Shown: positions 22,869 through 34,320 of the stretch, piece by piece
Layout: each line of letters starts with the position of its first letter
Numbering within the stretch: the first letter of the stretch is position 1
NCBI GenBank assembly: GCA_046347045.1
Contig: JAXMGX010000016.1
Coordinates: 1 to 64,000, forward strand
Direction of reading: 5' to 3'
Source of the DNA: ZC4RG30 sp046347045
GTDB lineage: Bacteria; Pseudomonadota; Gammaproteobacteria; Steroidobacterales; Steroidobacteraceae
Length of the DNA: 64,000 nucleotides
Made by a program: the position numbers and the translations under genes
The notes under the pieces: model-generated
The model's database searches: none
Told to the model about the DNA's origin: nothing
The model's input: the letters and a program-made list of their open reading frames with translations, nothing else

Positions 22869-24398
22869 ATGATGAACCGACAACTGCGCAAGACCACGGC
22901 ACTGCTGCCACCGCTGCTGCTGGTGTTTTTCGGCGACATGGCGCTGGCCCAGACGGCCGGCGGCAAGGGCGATGTGCCGCTGGGCCCGCCCGTGCAGTCC
23001 ACGCTGCCGGATCTCGGCAGCACGGCCAACACCGTCATCACCAAGGCCGACGAATACCAGCTCGGCCGGATGATGATGCGCGATCTGCGCCAGGAAAACG
23101 CCTATTTCGACGATCCGGAGACAACCGAATTCCTGCAGGCGGTCGGCGGCCGCATCGGCGTCGAGGCGCAGGATGGCGGCCAGTCCTTCACCTTCTTCGG
23201 CGTGCGCGACCGTTCCGTCAATGCCTTCGCGCTGCCTGGCGGCTTCATCGGCGTGAACACCGGCCTGATCACGCGCACGAACAATGAGTCGGAGCTGGCT
23301 GGCGTGATGGCGCATGAAATCGGCCACGTGGTGCAGCGGCACATCGCGCGTGCCTATGTGGCGCAAAAGAGCAGCAGCCTCACGGCGCTGGCGGGCCTCC
23401 TGGGCGCGGTGCTGATCGGCGCCGTCACCGGCAGTGCCGATGCGGGCATGGGGGTCATGGCCATGTCGCAGGCCACGGCCATGCAGCAACAGATCAACTT
23501 CACGCGCATGGAGGAATCCGAGGCCGACCGCGTCGGCATCAACTTCCTCGCCGAAGCGGGTTTCGATCCAAATGGCATGGCCGGCTTCTTCAGCACCATC
23601 ATGCGCGAGCGCGGCAACGAGCTGGATGAAATCCCCTCGATGCTGCTGTCGCATCCGCTCGATCAGGTACGCATCGCCGAGGCCCGCGCGCGGGTGGGTG
23701 CCATGCCCCCGCATACGCGCCGGCCGGATTCGGCCAGCTACCCCTTCATCCGCGAGCGCGTCCGGGTGCTGTCCGCGCCCAGCGAAACCGACATGCGCGG
23801 CTACTACGAGAACACGCGCGCCAACGATCCTGCCAATCCCGCGCTGGTCTACGGCGCGGCCCTGGCCGAGATGAAGTCCGGCTCGCCTGCCACCGCCGCC
23901 GCGCTGCTGAAGAACCTGGTCAATGAGCAGCCGAAGCTCACGCTGCTGCAGATCGCGCTGGCGCAGGCGCAGTACGCCGCCGGCCAGAAGAACGATGCCG
24001 TGGCCACCTACGAGCGCGCGCTGGCCGTATCGCCGCGGCATGTGCCGCTGACCGTGCGCTATGCCGAGACGCTGCTCGACATGGGCCGCGCGAAGAAGGC
24101 GCATCAGCTGCTGCTCGACCTGTTCAATGTGGAGACACCCACTCCCGAACAGGTGAAACTCATCGCACTGGCCGCCAGCGCCGCCGGCGACACCGGCGAC
24201 GCCTACTACTACATGTCGGAATACCACATCTCCAGTGGCGACCTGATGCTGGCCACGCAGCAGCTCGACCTGGCACTGGCCTCGCCCGACCTGACGCCGG
24301 TGCAGCGCAAACGTTTCCAGGCGCGGCGCGAGGAGATCCGCGGCTACCTGCGCGAGCAGCGCAACGACCGATCAGGGCGCGCGCCGCCCGCGGGCTGA
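22869..24398 (+). CDS. bepA: Periplasmic M48 metalloprotease/chaperone, BepA (YfgC) type
   Basis: 509 residues: a signal peptide, an M48 protease domain with the zinc motif in MAHEIGHVVQRHIARAY and the distal glutamate in MEESEADRVGINFLAEAG, and a TPR C-terminus (about residue 300 on). This is the BepA architecture. BepA degrades or helps fold outer-membrane proteins such as LptD. The start codon follows TGATAC after six bases, a weak hint of a leaderless start. The lipid-transport lipoprotein MlaA follows closely, so the two genes form an envelope-maintenance group. Confidence 0.92.
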   Translation: MMNRQLRKTTALLPPLLLVFFGDMALAQTAGGKGDVPLGPPVQSTLPDLGSTANTVITKADEYQLGRMMMRDLRQENAYFDDPETTEFLQAVGGRIGVEAQDGGQSFTFFGVRDRSVNAFALPGGFIGVNTGLITRTNNESELAGVMAHEIGHVVQRHIARAYVAQKSSSLTALAGLLGAVLIGAVTGSADAGMGVMAMSQATAMQQQINFTRMEESEADRVGINFLAEAGFDPNGMAGFFSTIMRERGNELDEIPSMLLSHPLDQVRIAEARARVGAMPPHTRRPDSASYPFIRERVRVLSAPSETDMRGYYENTRANDPANPALVYGAALAEMKSGSPATAAALLKNLVNEQPKLTLLQIALAQAQYAAGQKNDAVATYERALAVSPRHVPLTVRYAETLLDMGRAKKAHQLLLDLFNVETPTPEQVKLIALAASAAGDTGDAYYYMSEYHISSGDLMLATQQLDLALASPDLTPVQRKRFQARREEIRGYLREQRNDRSGRAPPAG

Positions 24399-24410
24399 TA
24401 GACTGCCGCA

Positions 24411-25172
24411 ATGCAACGTCGAATCGTCCTTGCCCTGCTGCTTGCAGGACTCACCGCCGGCTGCGCCACGCTGCCCGCGGGCCACCAACCCGATCCCCGC
24501 GATCGTTTCGAGCGCACCAACCGCGCCATCTACAAGTTCAACGATGCGCTCGACCGGAGCATCGCCAAGCCGCTGGCCAAGGGCTATGTGAAGGTGACGC
24601 CGCGCCCCGTGCGCACCGGCGTCAGCAATTTCTTCCACAACCTGTCGTATCCCACGGTGATCGTCAACGATCTGCTGCAGGGCAAGCTGAAGTCCTTCGG
24701 CAGCGACACGGCACGCCTGGTGGTCAACACCACCATCGGCATCGGCGGGCTGTTCGACCCGGCCACGCGCATGGGCCTGCCCGCTGGCGACGAGGATTTC
24801 GGTCAGACGCTGGGCAAATGGGGCGTGCCCGCGGGCCCTTACATCATGCTGCCGATATTCGGCCCCTCCGATGCGCGTGACACCGTGGGCTTCGTCGCCG
24901 ACCAGTTCACCGATCCGAAGTTCTACGTCAGGAATTTCTACGTGTCGCTGGGGCTGTCAGGTGGCGCACTGCTCGACAAACGCGCCGAGCTGCTGGCCAC
25001 CGACGATGTGCTGGCGCGCGCCTTCGATCCCTACGTGTTCGTGCGCAATGCCTATCTGCAGCGGCGCGCCTACCAGGTGAAGGATGGCGCGCCGTCGGAC
25101 GACGTGGAGATCTTCGAGGACGAAACCGCGGAACCTCCCGCTACCGGGCCGGCACCGACGCCAGCCCAGTAG
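24411..25172 (+). CDS. mlaA: MlaA (VacJ) outer-membrane lipoprotein
   Basis: 253 residues with a lipobox (LLLAGLTAGC) and the MlaA fold: DPRDRFERTNRAIYKFNDAL, then GVSNFFHNLSYPTVIVNDLL, and GPYIMLPIFGPSDARDTVGF. It removes phospholipids from the outer leaflet of the outer membrane and hands them to the MlaC-MlaFEDB system, encoded on the opposite strand 1 kb away. A TAGACT hexamer ends six bases before the ATG, with no ribosome-binding site, so the transcript may be leaderless. The 3' end overlaps the convergent dehydratase gene by 32 bases. Confidence 0.93.
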   Translation: MQRRIVLALLLAGLTAGCATLPAGHQPDPRDRFERTNRAIYKFNDALDRSIAKPLAKGYVKVTPRPVRTGVSNFFHNLSYPTVIVNDLLQGKLKSFGSDTARLVVNTTIGIGGLFDPATRMGLPAGDEDFGQTLGKWGVPAGPYIMLPIFGPSDARDTVGFVADQFTDPKFYVRNFYVSLGLSGGALLDKRAELLATDDVLARAFDPYVFVRNAYLQRRAYQVKDGAPSDDVEIFEDETAEPPATGPAPTPAQ

Positions 25173-26094
25173 CATCCGCATTGCCGCCGCTGACGATCAC
25201 GCCCACGCGCTGACCGCGCAGTGCCTGTGCCATTGAGCGCGCGCCCGCATAGCCCAGGCAGCCGGTAGGCTCCACCGGCATGTCGAGCAGCCGCCCCAGC
25301 GTCTGCGTTGCATCCAGCAGCTCGGCATCGCTCACCGTGAGGATGTCGCTGACGGCGCGCTGGATGATGGGGAAACTCAGTTCGCCGAGCTGCTGCGTCT
25401 GTGCGCCGTCGGCGATGGTCTGTGGTGTGTCGATGCGCACACGCCGACCCTGCCGCAACGACTGCTGGCCATCGTTGCCGGCCAGGGGTTCCACACCATA
25501 GACGCGGCAGGCGGGCCGCAGCCGCTCGGACACCAGCAACGAACCCGCCAGCAGTCCGCCTCCGCCCAGCGGCATGAACAGGGCGTCGAGTTCGCCCACC
25601 TGCTCGAACAGCTCGAGCACGCTGGTACCCTGGCCCGCGATTACATCGGCATGGTCGAAAGGCGGCACGATGGCCCGGCCCTCCTCTTCGGCCAATGCGC
25701 GGGTAATGGCGATGCGGTCCTCGCGATAGCGGTCGTAGCGCACGATGCGCGCACCGTGGCCGGCCGTCAGCCTCACCTTCACCTCGGGCGCGTCCTGCGG
25801 CATCACGATGGTGGCCGTGGTGCCCAGGAGCTTCGCTGCCAGCGCCACCGCCTGCGCGTGATTGCCGGAAGAATAGGCAGCGACCCCGCGCCGCAACTGT
25901 TCGGCGGGCAGCCGCGACAAGGTGTTGAAGGCGCCGCGGAACTTGAATGCGCCACCGCGCTGCAGGTTCTCGCACTTGAAGAACACCTTCGCGTCCAGCT
26001 CGGCGTCGACGGCGGCGCTGCACTTCACCGGCGTGCGCAGTGCATGGCCCGCCAGCAACCGCGCCGCCGAGCAGACATCTTCGTAGGTGAGCAT
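25141..26094 (-). CDS. PLP-dependent threonine/serine dehydratase (serine racemase-like)
   Basis: 317 residues, the short single-domain form without an ACT regulatory domain. Key motifs: KCENLQRGGAFKFRGAFNTL with the PLP lysine, AAYSSGNHAQAVALAAKLLG for phosphate binding near the ring, and FMPLGGGGLLAG for the glycine loop. Candidates are catabolic threonine dehydratase, serine racemase, or hydroxyaspartate ammonia-lyase. A good promoter lies directly upstream and its -10 ends seven bases from the ATG, so it is probably leaderless and transcribed alone. It separates mlaA from mlaBCDEF. Confidence 0.88.
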   Translation of the reverse strand: MLTYEDVCSAARLLAGHALRTPVKCSAAVDAELDAKVFFKCENLQRGGAFKFRGAFNTLSRLPAEQLRRGVAAYSSGNHAQAVALAAKLLGTTATIVMPQDAPEVKVRLTAGHGARIVRYDRYREDRIAITRALAEEEGRAIVPPFDHADVIAGQGTSVLELFEQVGELDALFMPLGGGGLLAGSLLVSERLRPACRVYGVEPLAGNDGQQSLRQGRRVRIDTPQTIADGAQTQQLGELSFPIIQRAVSDILTVSDAELLDATQTLGRLLDMPVEPTGCLGYAGARSMAQALRGQRVGVIVSGGNADATGLASVPAR

Positions 26095-26101
26095 GGCGCG
26101 A

Positions 26102-26130
26102 AGCCTAAGTCGCCCCGCTGTGGACGCCAA
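26102..26130 (-). promoter_or_regulatory. Promoter of the dehydratase gene, giving a leaderless mRNA
   Basis: On the reverse strand TTGGCG (26125-26130), 17 bp, then TAGGCT (26102-26107), and seven bases to the ATG. The expected transcript start is at or within a base or two of the A of the start codon. There is no Shine-Dalgarno sequence. Confidence 0.5.
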
Positions 26131-26144
26131 GAGCGCCCGGGACG

Positions 26145-26444
26145 TCAGTCCGTGAGCACGGCCTCGGCGTCGGTGATCCGCGCCAGAGCCAGCAGGCGCT
26201 CGGGCACGGACTGGAAGCGCAGCGCGCCACCATGCGCACTGGCTGCCGCCCGCCACGCCACCAGCAGCGCAAGGCCCGCGCTGTCGGCCGTGGTGACGCC
26301 GGCGAGGTCCGCCTCGCGGGCCTTGTCGAGCCAGGAGCCCTGGCGAAGCTGCTGCCACAGCCAGGGTGCGGTCTCGAAGGTGAGCGCGCCCGACACGGCG
26401 CAGCGCCCGTCGCCCTTCTCCCGCAGTTCTGCCGTGGCGCGCAT
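26145..26444 (-). CDS. mlaB: MlaB, STAS-domain subunit of the Mla transporter
   Basis: 99 residues, one STAS domain with the signature EADLAGVTTADSAGLALLVA, as in MlaB. It binds the ATPase MlaF in the cytoplasm and is needed for its activity. The gene is four bases after mlaC. The start at 26444 begins MRATAELREKG; a longer frame overlaps mlaC and is not needed. It is the last gene of the mla operon. Confidence 0.88.
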   Translation of the reverse strand: MRATAELREKGDGRCAVSGALTFETAPWLWQQLRQGSWLDKAREADLAGVTTADSAGLALLVAWRAAASAHGGALRFQSVPERLLALARITDAEAVLTD

Positions 26445-26448
26445 GATT

Positions 26449-27111
26449 TCAGCCCTTGGCGGCCGGCTTCGCGTCCGCTTCCAGCCGCTGCAGCAGCGCG
26501 TCGAGGCCCTTCTGGTCAATCTCGAGCCCGAAGTCCTCACGGAAGCTCTTCACGTAGCTGATGCCTTCGATCACCACATCCCATACCTTCCAGGTGCCGG
26601 CGGCATCCTTGCGCAGGCTGTAGGCCACGGCCACGGTGGCGCCGTTGGAGCGCTTGATCTCGGTGCGCACGGTGGCGCGTGGCTGCGAGGGGTCGCCCTG
26701 GAACGGCAGCACCTTCATGCGATCGCCGGTGAAGTCCACCAGCGCATCGCCATAAGTGGTGAGCAGCGAACGATAGAACGCCGTGACGAAGCGTTTGCGC
26801 TGCTCGGGCGTGGCCGTGCGCCAGTTCTTGCCCAGCACCTGCTGTGCAGCGAAGTCCACGTCCACATGCGGCAGGAACACGGTATCCACAACCTTGTAGA
26901 GCTGCGTGATGTCCTTGCGGTACTTGGCACGATTGGCGTCGAGGTCGGCGAACAGCACCTTCGAGCTCGACTCGATCAGCTTCTGCGGCGAGCTGGCATC
27001 GATGGACTCGGCCGCCATGGCCGGTCGCGCCTGCATGATGCCCAAGGCGGCCACGCACAGCGCGAGGAACGAACCCTGCAGGGCACGCAGCACCGGAACC
27101 CGCATCGTCAT
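26449..27111 (-). CDS. mlaC: MlaC, periplasmic phospholipid-binding protein
   Basis: 220 residues: signal peptide (FLALCVAALGIMQARPAMA) and the MlaC/Ttg2D fold (VDFAAQQVLGKNWRTATPEQ, then VTAFYRSLLTTYGDAL, and GTWKVWDVVIEGISYVKSFR). It shuttles phospholipids between MlaA and MlaD. The start overlaps mlaD's stop by four bases. Confidence 0.94.
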   Translation of the reverse strand: MTMRVPVLRALQGSFLALCVAALGIMQARPAMAAESIDASSPQKLIESSSKVLFADLDANRAKYRKDITQLYKVVDTVFLPHVDVDFAAQQVLGKNWRTATPEQRKRFVTAFYRSLLTTYGDALVDFTGDRMKVLPFQGDPSQPRATVRTEIKRSNGATVAVAYSLRKDAAGTWKVWDVVIEGISYVKSFREDFGLEIDQKGLDALLQRLEADAKPAAKG

Positions 27112-27608
27112 TTGCCTTTCTCCTGCGAATCCTTCGAATCGCCCTTGCTGGCGAAGGCGGAGAACAGCCGGTTGATCAGCTTCTCCAGCACCATCGCCGA
27201 TTGTGTGTTCTCGATCTTGCTGCCGGCTGCCAGATAAGTCTCCGACCCGCCGGCATCCAGTCCCACGTACTTCGCACCCAGAAGGCCCGCGGTCTCCACA
27301 TTGGCCCAGGTGTCGTCCGGTATGCGGTTGTACTGGTTGTCGATCGACATCGTCACCACGGCCTTGTAGTCCGTCGAATCGAAACTCACGCCCGTCACCC
27401 GGCCCACCTTCACGCCCGCCATGCTCACCGGCGCGCCCGCCTGCAGGTCGCCGACGTTCTCGAAACGTGCGGTGACCGCGTAGCCCGACTTGTCGCCCAG
27501 CACCGCCAGCTTGCTGCCGGGGAGCTGCGTCGTAAGGAACGCCAGCGCCGCGAAACCCAGCAGCACGAACAGGCCCGTGCCGATTTCAAGACTGCGTTCA
27601 TTCTTCAT
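27108..27608 (-). CDS. mlaD: MlaD, MCE-domain lipid-transport subunit
   Basis: 166 residues: one N-terminal membrane helix (LEIGTGLFVLLGFAALAFL) and one MCE domain (VTARFENVGDLQAGAPVSMA, then GVKVGRVTGVSFD). Hexameric MlaD forms the periplasmic channel of the transporter. A charged tail follows the domain. Spacing to mlaE is 39 bases; mlaC follows with overlap. Confidence 0.94.
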   Translation of the reverse strand: MKNERSLEIGTGLFVLLGFAALAFLTTQLPGSKLAVLGDKSGYAVTARFENVGDLQAGAPVSMAGVKVGRVTGVSFDSTDYKAVVTMSIDNQYNRIPDDTWANVETAGLLGAKYVGLDAGGSETYLAAGSKIENTQSAMVLEKLINRLFSAFASKGDSKDSQEKGK

Positions 27609-27647
27609 GGATGGATTCTCCGCTCGATCGCTTAACGTCCGCTGAAC

Positions 27648-28385
27648 CTAGATGAAGGCCGCGGTCAGCATGTAGTCGAATACCAGCACCAGCACCGACG
27701 AGGCGATGACGGTGCGCGTGGTGGCCAGGCCCACGCCCTCGGCCGTGGGTTCGGCGTGGTAGCCCTGGTACACGGCCACCAGCGTGCAGGCCACCCCGAA
27801 CACCAGGCTCTTGACGATGCCCTCGTTCACGTCGGCCAGGTCCACCTGGTTCTGCATCTGCGACCAGAAAGTGCCCGCGTCCACGCCCATCACCGACACG
27901 CCGATCAGCTGCGTGCCGAAGATGCCCATGATGTTGAACACTGCCACCAGCAGCGGCAGCGCGATGATGCCGCCGAGGAAGCGCGGCGCCACCACGTTGC
28001 GCAACGGGTCCACGGCCATCACCTGCATGGCGGTGAGCTGGTCGGTGGCGCGCATCAGGCCGATTTCCGAGGCCAGCGACGTGCCCGCGCGGCCAGCGAA
28101 CAGCAGCGCCGTCACCACCGGCCCCAGTTCCTTCAGCAGCGCGAGGCCCGCCGCCACGCCCAGCGCCGATTCGCTGCCGAAGCGCTGCAGCATGTCGGAG
28201 AAGGCCAGGCCCATGATCATGCCCACCACCACGCCGCAGAGCATGATGATGATCAACGAGCGCGCGCCACTGTTGTAGACCTGCCGCACGATCAGGCCCG
28301 GCCGGCGCAGCGCCGGCAGGCAGGCGCCCAGAATGCGCACGAAGAACACCGCAACGGCGCCGATGCTGCGCAGCGCGCCGATCAC
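27648..28385 (-). CDS. mlaE: MlaE, permease of the Mla ABC transporter
   Basis: 245 residues of the MlaE/YrbE permease family. The conserved region is ALLFAGRAGTSLASEIGLMR followed by ATDQLTAMQVMAVDPLRNVV. It spans the inner membrane as a dimer with MlaF and MlaD. The start is GTG, overlapping the mlaF stop. Confidence 0.94.
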   Translation of the reverse strand: MIGALRSIGAVAVFFVRILGACLPALRRPGLIVRQVYNSGARSLIIIMLCGVVVGMIMGLAFSDMLQRFGSESALGVAAGLALLKELGPVVTALLFAGRAGTSLASEIGLMRATDQLTAMQVMAVDPLRNVVAPRFLGGIIALPLLVAVFNIMGIFGTQLIGVSVMGVDAGTFWSQMQNQVDLADVNEGIVKSLVFGVACTLVAVYQGYHAEPTAEGVGLATTRTVIASSVLVLVFDYMLTAAFI

Positions 28386-29230
28386 TTGCGCACCGCCACG
28401 TCCGCTCCATCCAGCATCGACTGCAGATAGTCCTGCGCCGGATAGTGGAACGACACCGGACCATCGCTGCTGCCCTGCATGAACTGCCGCACCGACGGAT
28501 CGACGCTGGCATTGAGTTCAGCCGTGGTGCCGCGGGCCACCACCCGTCCACCCGCCAGCAGGTAACTGTAGTCGGCGATGCTGCCGACTTCCTGGACGTC
28601 ATGCGACACGACGATGCTGGTGATGCCCAGGGCGTCGTTGAGCCGGCGGATCAGCCGCACGATGATGCCCATCGAAACCGGGTCGAGACCCACGAAAGGC
28701 TCGTCATAGATCAGCATCTCGGGGTCCATGACGATGGCGCGGGCCAGCGCCACGCGCCGCGCCATGCCGCCGGAGAGCTCCTGCGGCATCAGCTTCTCGG
28801 CGCCGCGCAGACCCACGGCCTCGAGCTTCATCAGCACCAGCCGCCGCAGCACCGGCTCCGGCAGGCTCGAATGCTCGCGCACCGGAAAGGCGACGTTCTC
28901 GAACACGTTCAGGTCCGTGAGCAGCGCGCCGTTCTGGAACAGCATGCCCATGCGCTTGCGCAGCGCGAACAGTTCGCGCGTCTTGAGCGCGCCCACGTCC
29001 TGGCCCAGCACGCGCACGCTGCCGGCCGAAGGCCAGACCTGGCCCGTGAGCAGGCGCAGCAGCGTGGTCTTGCCGGTGCCGCTGGGCCCCATCACGGCCG
29101 TGATGCTGCCGCGGGCCACCGACAGATCCAGTCCGTCGAAGATGGCACGGGAGCCGGTGACGTACCGTACCCCGCGCACGTCGACGACGTTTTCCGCGCT
29201 GTCAGGCGGGGACAAGGCGGCCTCGCGCAC
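28382..29230 (-). CDS. mlaF: MlaF, ATPase of the Mla ABC transporter
   Basis: About 282 residues. Walker A MGPSGTGKTTLLRLL, ABC signature ELSGGMARRVALARAI, Walker B MLIYDEPFVGLDP. It powers lipid movement across the inner membrane. No ATG exists near the expected N-terminus. GTG at 29230 (reading VREAALSPPDS) is the likeliest start, 11 bases after the aldolase stop, so the gene depends on coupling to fba. The ribosome-binding site is poor and the start is uncertain. Confidence 0.9.
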   Translation of the reverse strand: MREAALSPPDSAENVVDVRGVRYVTGSRAIFDGLDLSVARGSITAVMGPSGTGKTTLLRLLTGQVWPSAGSVRVLGQDVGALKTRELFALRKRMGMLFQNGALLTDLNVFENVAFPVREHSSLPEPVLRRLVLMKLEAVGLRGAEKLMPQELSGGMARRVALARAIVMDPEMLIYDEPFVGLDPVSMGIIVRLIRRLNDALGITSIVVSHDVQEVGSIADYSYLLAGGRVVARGTTAELNASVDPSVRQFMQGSSDGPVSFHYPAQDYLQSMLDGADVAVRK

Positions 29231-29241
29231 CAGCGGCCCGT

Positions 29242-30135
29242 TCAGGTCTTCGATGCCTGATAAATGCTCTCGATCGCCTTGTCGAGCGCGCCGTTGAACT
29301 CGGCTTCGGACTGCTGGGCCGTCAGCCCCTCGGTGAGCGCACGCGAGAAGCTGGCGATCATGCCGTTCTGGCGGGCAAGGCGCTTGTTGGCCTCGTCGCG
29401 CGAGTAGCCACCCGACAGCGCCACCACCTTCAGCACGCGCGGGTGCGCCACCAGCTCCTTGAAGAAGTTGTCCACCTCGGGCAGCGTCAGCTTCAACATC
29501 ACCTGCTGGCCGGCGGGCAGCTTGTCGAGCTGCGCCAGGATCTCGGCCTTCAGCAGCTTCTCGGCGCCGGCCTTGTCGGGGCACTTGATGTCGACTTCGG
29601 GCTCGACGATGGGCACGAGGCCGTGACCGAGCACCTGCTTGGCCACCTCGAACTGCTGCGCCACGACCGCGCGAATGCCCTCGGCATTGGCCTGCTTGAT
29701 GACCGAGCGCTCCTTGGTGCCGAAGATGCCCTTGGACTTCGCCTTGGTCAGCAGCGCATCGAGCGTGGGCATGGGCTTCATGAGCTGCACGCCATTGGCC
29801 TCATCCGCCAGGCCCTTGTCGATCTTCAGGAAGGGCACCACCTGCTTCTTCGTCCACAGGAACTCGGCCGTGGGCGTGCCGTTGATGTCCCGGTCCATGG
29901 TGGCCTCGAACAGGATGGCGCCGGCGATGCGGTTGCCGCCGAACGAAGGGCTGGTGATGATGCGCGACCGCATGGCGTGGATCAGGTCCATCATCTGCGT
30001 TTCGCCGGAATAGGTGTTCTCGGCTACCCCATACAGCTTCAGCGCCTTGGGGGTGCTGCCGCCGCTCTGATCCAGGGCCGCGATGAAGCCCGGCTGGTTG
30101 CGGATCTTGGCGGCCTGCTGCTCGAAATTGCTCAT
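29242..30135 (-). CDS. fda: Class I fructose-bisphosphate aldolase
   Basis: 297 residues, the length of the bacterial/staphylococcal class I aldolases. Family features are GFIAALDQSGGSTPKALKLY, FGGNRIAGAILFEATMDRDI, VPFLKIDKGLADEANGVQLM, GLVPIVEPEVDIKCPDKA, and VVALSGGYSRDEANKRLA. The Schiff-base lysine should be in the LKLTLP or FLKIDKG strands. AAGGA lies eight bases before the ATG; an upstream extension reads into the promoter. A TAACAT box near 30177 may be its -10. The mla genes follow without a gap. Confidence 0.93.
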   Translation of the reverse strand: MSNFEQQAAKIRNQPGFIAALDQSGGSTPKALKLYGVAENTYSGETQMMDLIHAMRSRIITSPSFGGNRIAGAILFEATMDRDINGTPTAEFLWTKKQVVPFLKIDKGLADEANGVQLMKPMPTLDALLTKAKSKGIFGTKERSVIKQANAEGIRAVVAQQFEVAKQVLGHGLVPIVEPEVDIKCPDKAGAEKLLKAEILAQLDKLPAGQQVMLKLTLPEVDNFFKELVAHPRVLKVVALSGGYSRDEANKRLARQNGMIASFSRALTEGLTAQQSEAEFNGALDKAIESIYQASKT

Positions 30136-30230
30136 GAAACGTCCTTGCGATCGGGTCTGAAGCGTTCGGGAAGCGCATGTTAGGGTGCCCCACCGCCCCA
30201 GGCAAACCGCCCGGGGGCCTGCCGGGGCCG

Positions 30231-30264
30231 ATGACATGCCGGGTATATGGGACTAAAATAGTCC
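30231..30264 (+). promoter_or_regulatory. suf operon promoter with IscR/SufR-type palindrome
   Basis: ATGACA (30231-30236), 17 bp, then TAAAAT (30254-30259) make a strong sigma-70 promoter. The perfect palindrome GGACTA-AAA-TAGTCC (30250-30264) covers the -10. Its core GACTAAAATAGTC is like the E. coli IscR type 1 site. The Rrf2 protein encoded just downstream is the natural repressor, so the operon should be shut when that protein carries its Fe-S cluster. Confidence 0.75.
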
Positions 30265-30291
30265 ACATTACGGAAATACCTCGGACCCCTC

Positions 30292-30764
30292 GTGTTGCGC
30301 ATCAGCAAACTGACCGATTACGCCACCGTCATCCTGGCGACACTGGCGCGCGACACCACCCCGCGGCGCACCGCCTCGGAGGTCGCCCGCAGCTGCCATA
30401 TCGCCACGCCCACGGCCAGCAAGCTGCTGAAGCAATTGCAGCGCGCGGGCCTGGTGGAATCCGCACGCGGGCAGCATGGCGGGTACCGCCTGGCCCGCCC
30501 TGCCCGGCAGATCAGCGCCGCGGCCATCCTGTCGGCGCTCGAGGGCCCGCTGGCCCTGACCGAATGCGCCACCCACGGCAGCCGCTGCGACCTGCAGGCG
30601 AGCTGCTCGGTGGGTGGCAACTGGCAGCGCATCAACCACGCCATCCATCAGTCACTCGAGGAGATCACCCTGGCCGAGCTTGCCGGACTTGAAAGCAATC
30701 CGAGGCATTTCGCGCTGTTCGATGTGCGGTTGCGCAATGGCGTGGTGTCGGGAGTGAACCGCTG

Positions 30765-30765
<1 letters not shown>
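30292..30765 (+). CDS. sufR: Rrf2-family regulator of SUF Fe-S cluster assembly
   Basis: 157 residues. N-terminal HTH: RISKLTDYATVILATLARD and ASEVARSCHIATPTASKLLK, then the wing GLVESARGQHGGYRLARP. Three cysteines that can hold an Fe-S cluster occur in ECATHGSRCDLQASC. It is the Rrf2 member that heads suf operons in many proteobacteria. The start is GTG at 30292 or TTG one codon later. Its stop overlaps the sufB start. The IscR-like palindrome upstream suggests autoregulation. Confidence 0.9.
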
Positions 30766-32964
<2,199 letters not shown>

Positions 32965-32968
<4 letters not shown>

Positions 32969-34320
32969 GTGCCACGGAGCCGCCTGCAGTGCAGCCGGTC
33001 GGCGCGCGGTCGCCCGGCATCCGACCTCCCCCGGTGCCCGGCAGCCTGAGCCAGGCGGCATTCGAGCAGCGCCTGCGCGATGCCGTGATGGACGCCGCGC
33101 CGATGCTGAACGCGAAACTGCTGCCAGTGAGCGTGCGCAGTTCGGCACTGAACCGCGCGCTGGCCGCGGGGTTGCCGCAGATCCGCGACGATCTGTGGCG
33201 TTACGCCGACCTGAAGTTCCTGGGCGGCGCGCCCTGGGCGCCGCTGCCCGCCGCGCAGGACGCCAGTCGCTGGCTGGGCGCTGCGCAGGCCTTCCTGCCC
33301 GTGCCGCTGGCCGGGTTCGAGAGCATCGTGTTCGTGAACGGCCGCCACTCGGCCGAGTTGTCCTCTGCCGCCGCCGTCGACAGCGACGCCACGGCACTGG
33401 TGCCCGAGCGCACGCGCCACGAGCGTTTCGGCTGGCTCAACGACGCCTTCGCCACCGACGTGGCGCGTCTGCAGATCGCCGGCGCGCGGCAGATCGAACT
33501 GGTGTTCATCGCGACACCGGTGGACGCGCCGCAGGCGCAGCATCCGCGACTGGAACTGGCCGTGCAGCCCGGCAGCTCGCTGCTGCTCGTGGAGCGGCAC
33601 CTCGGCGATGCCGGCGGCAACAGCCTCATCAATGTCGCCGTGCAACTGCACCTGGGTCGCGACGCCCGCTGCCTGCACTTGCGCGAACAGAGCCTGTCGG
33701 CGGAGGCACAGCTGCTCGACACGCTGCAGGCCGCGCTCGACGCCAATGCCACCTACGAACTCACGCAGCTCGTGCTGGGCGCGCGTTCGGCGCGCAGCTC
33801 GCAGCGGCTGTCGCTGTATGGCGCGGGCGCCACGGCGCGCGTGTACGGCGTGGCGGTGTCGCAGGGACAGCGCACGCTGGATCAGTCGCTGCTGGTCGAC
33901 CACATCGCCCGCGGCACCACCAGCACTCAGGTGCTGCGCGGCATTGCGCGCGATCGCGCCCGCGTCGCCTGGCGCAGCCGCGTCGAAGTGGCGGCGACAG
34001 CGAAGGGCTCGGCATCCGAGCAGTCGCTGAAGGGGCTGCTGGCCGGCGCCGGCGCGGAAGTCGATCTGCGGCCGCAGCTCGAGATCCACACCGACGAGGT
34101 GCGCGCCAGCCACGGCGCCACCACCGGCGCACTGGACGAGAACATGCGCTTCTACCTGCTGTCGCGCGGCCTGGATCCGGACACCGCGCGCGGTGTACTG
34201 GAATGGTCCTTCCTCGAGGACGCCGTGAGCCGCGTGACCGACGCCGGCCTGCGCCAGCTGGCCGAGCAGCGCCTGCTGGCCACCGTGGGCAGCAACGTCG
34301 CACGGGAGGCGCTGCGGTGA
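32965..34320 (+). CDS. sufD: SufD subunit of the SufBCD complex
   Basis: 451 residues, SufD family. The C-terminal half is a beta-helix like SufB with GIARDRARVAWRSRVEVAAT, LRPQLEIHTDEVRASHGATT and DTARGVLEWSFLEDAVSRV. The histidine shared with SufB in the cluster-building site is likely in SHGATTG. The N-terminal helical part is variable and alanine-rich. It overlaps sufC (ATGA) and sufS (GTGA). Confidence 0.94.

Noticed and set aside
22689..24227. Long reverse-strand frame opposite bepA
   Set aside because: No recognisable domain, composition of a shadow frame, and BepA with HEIGH motif lies on the other strand.
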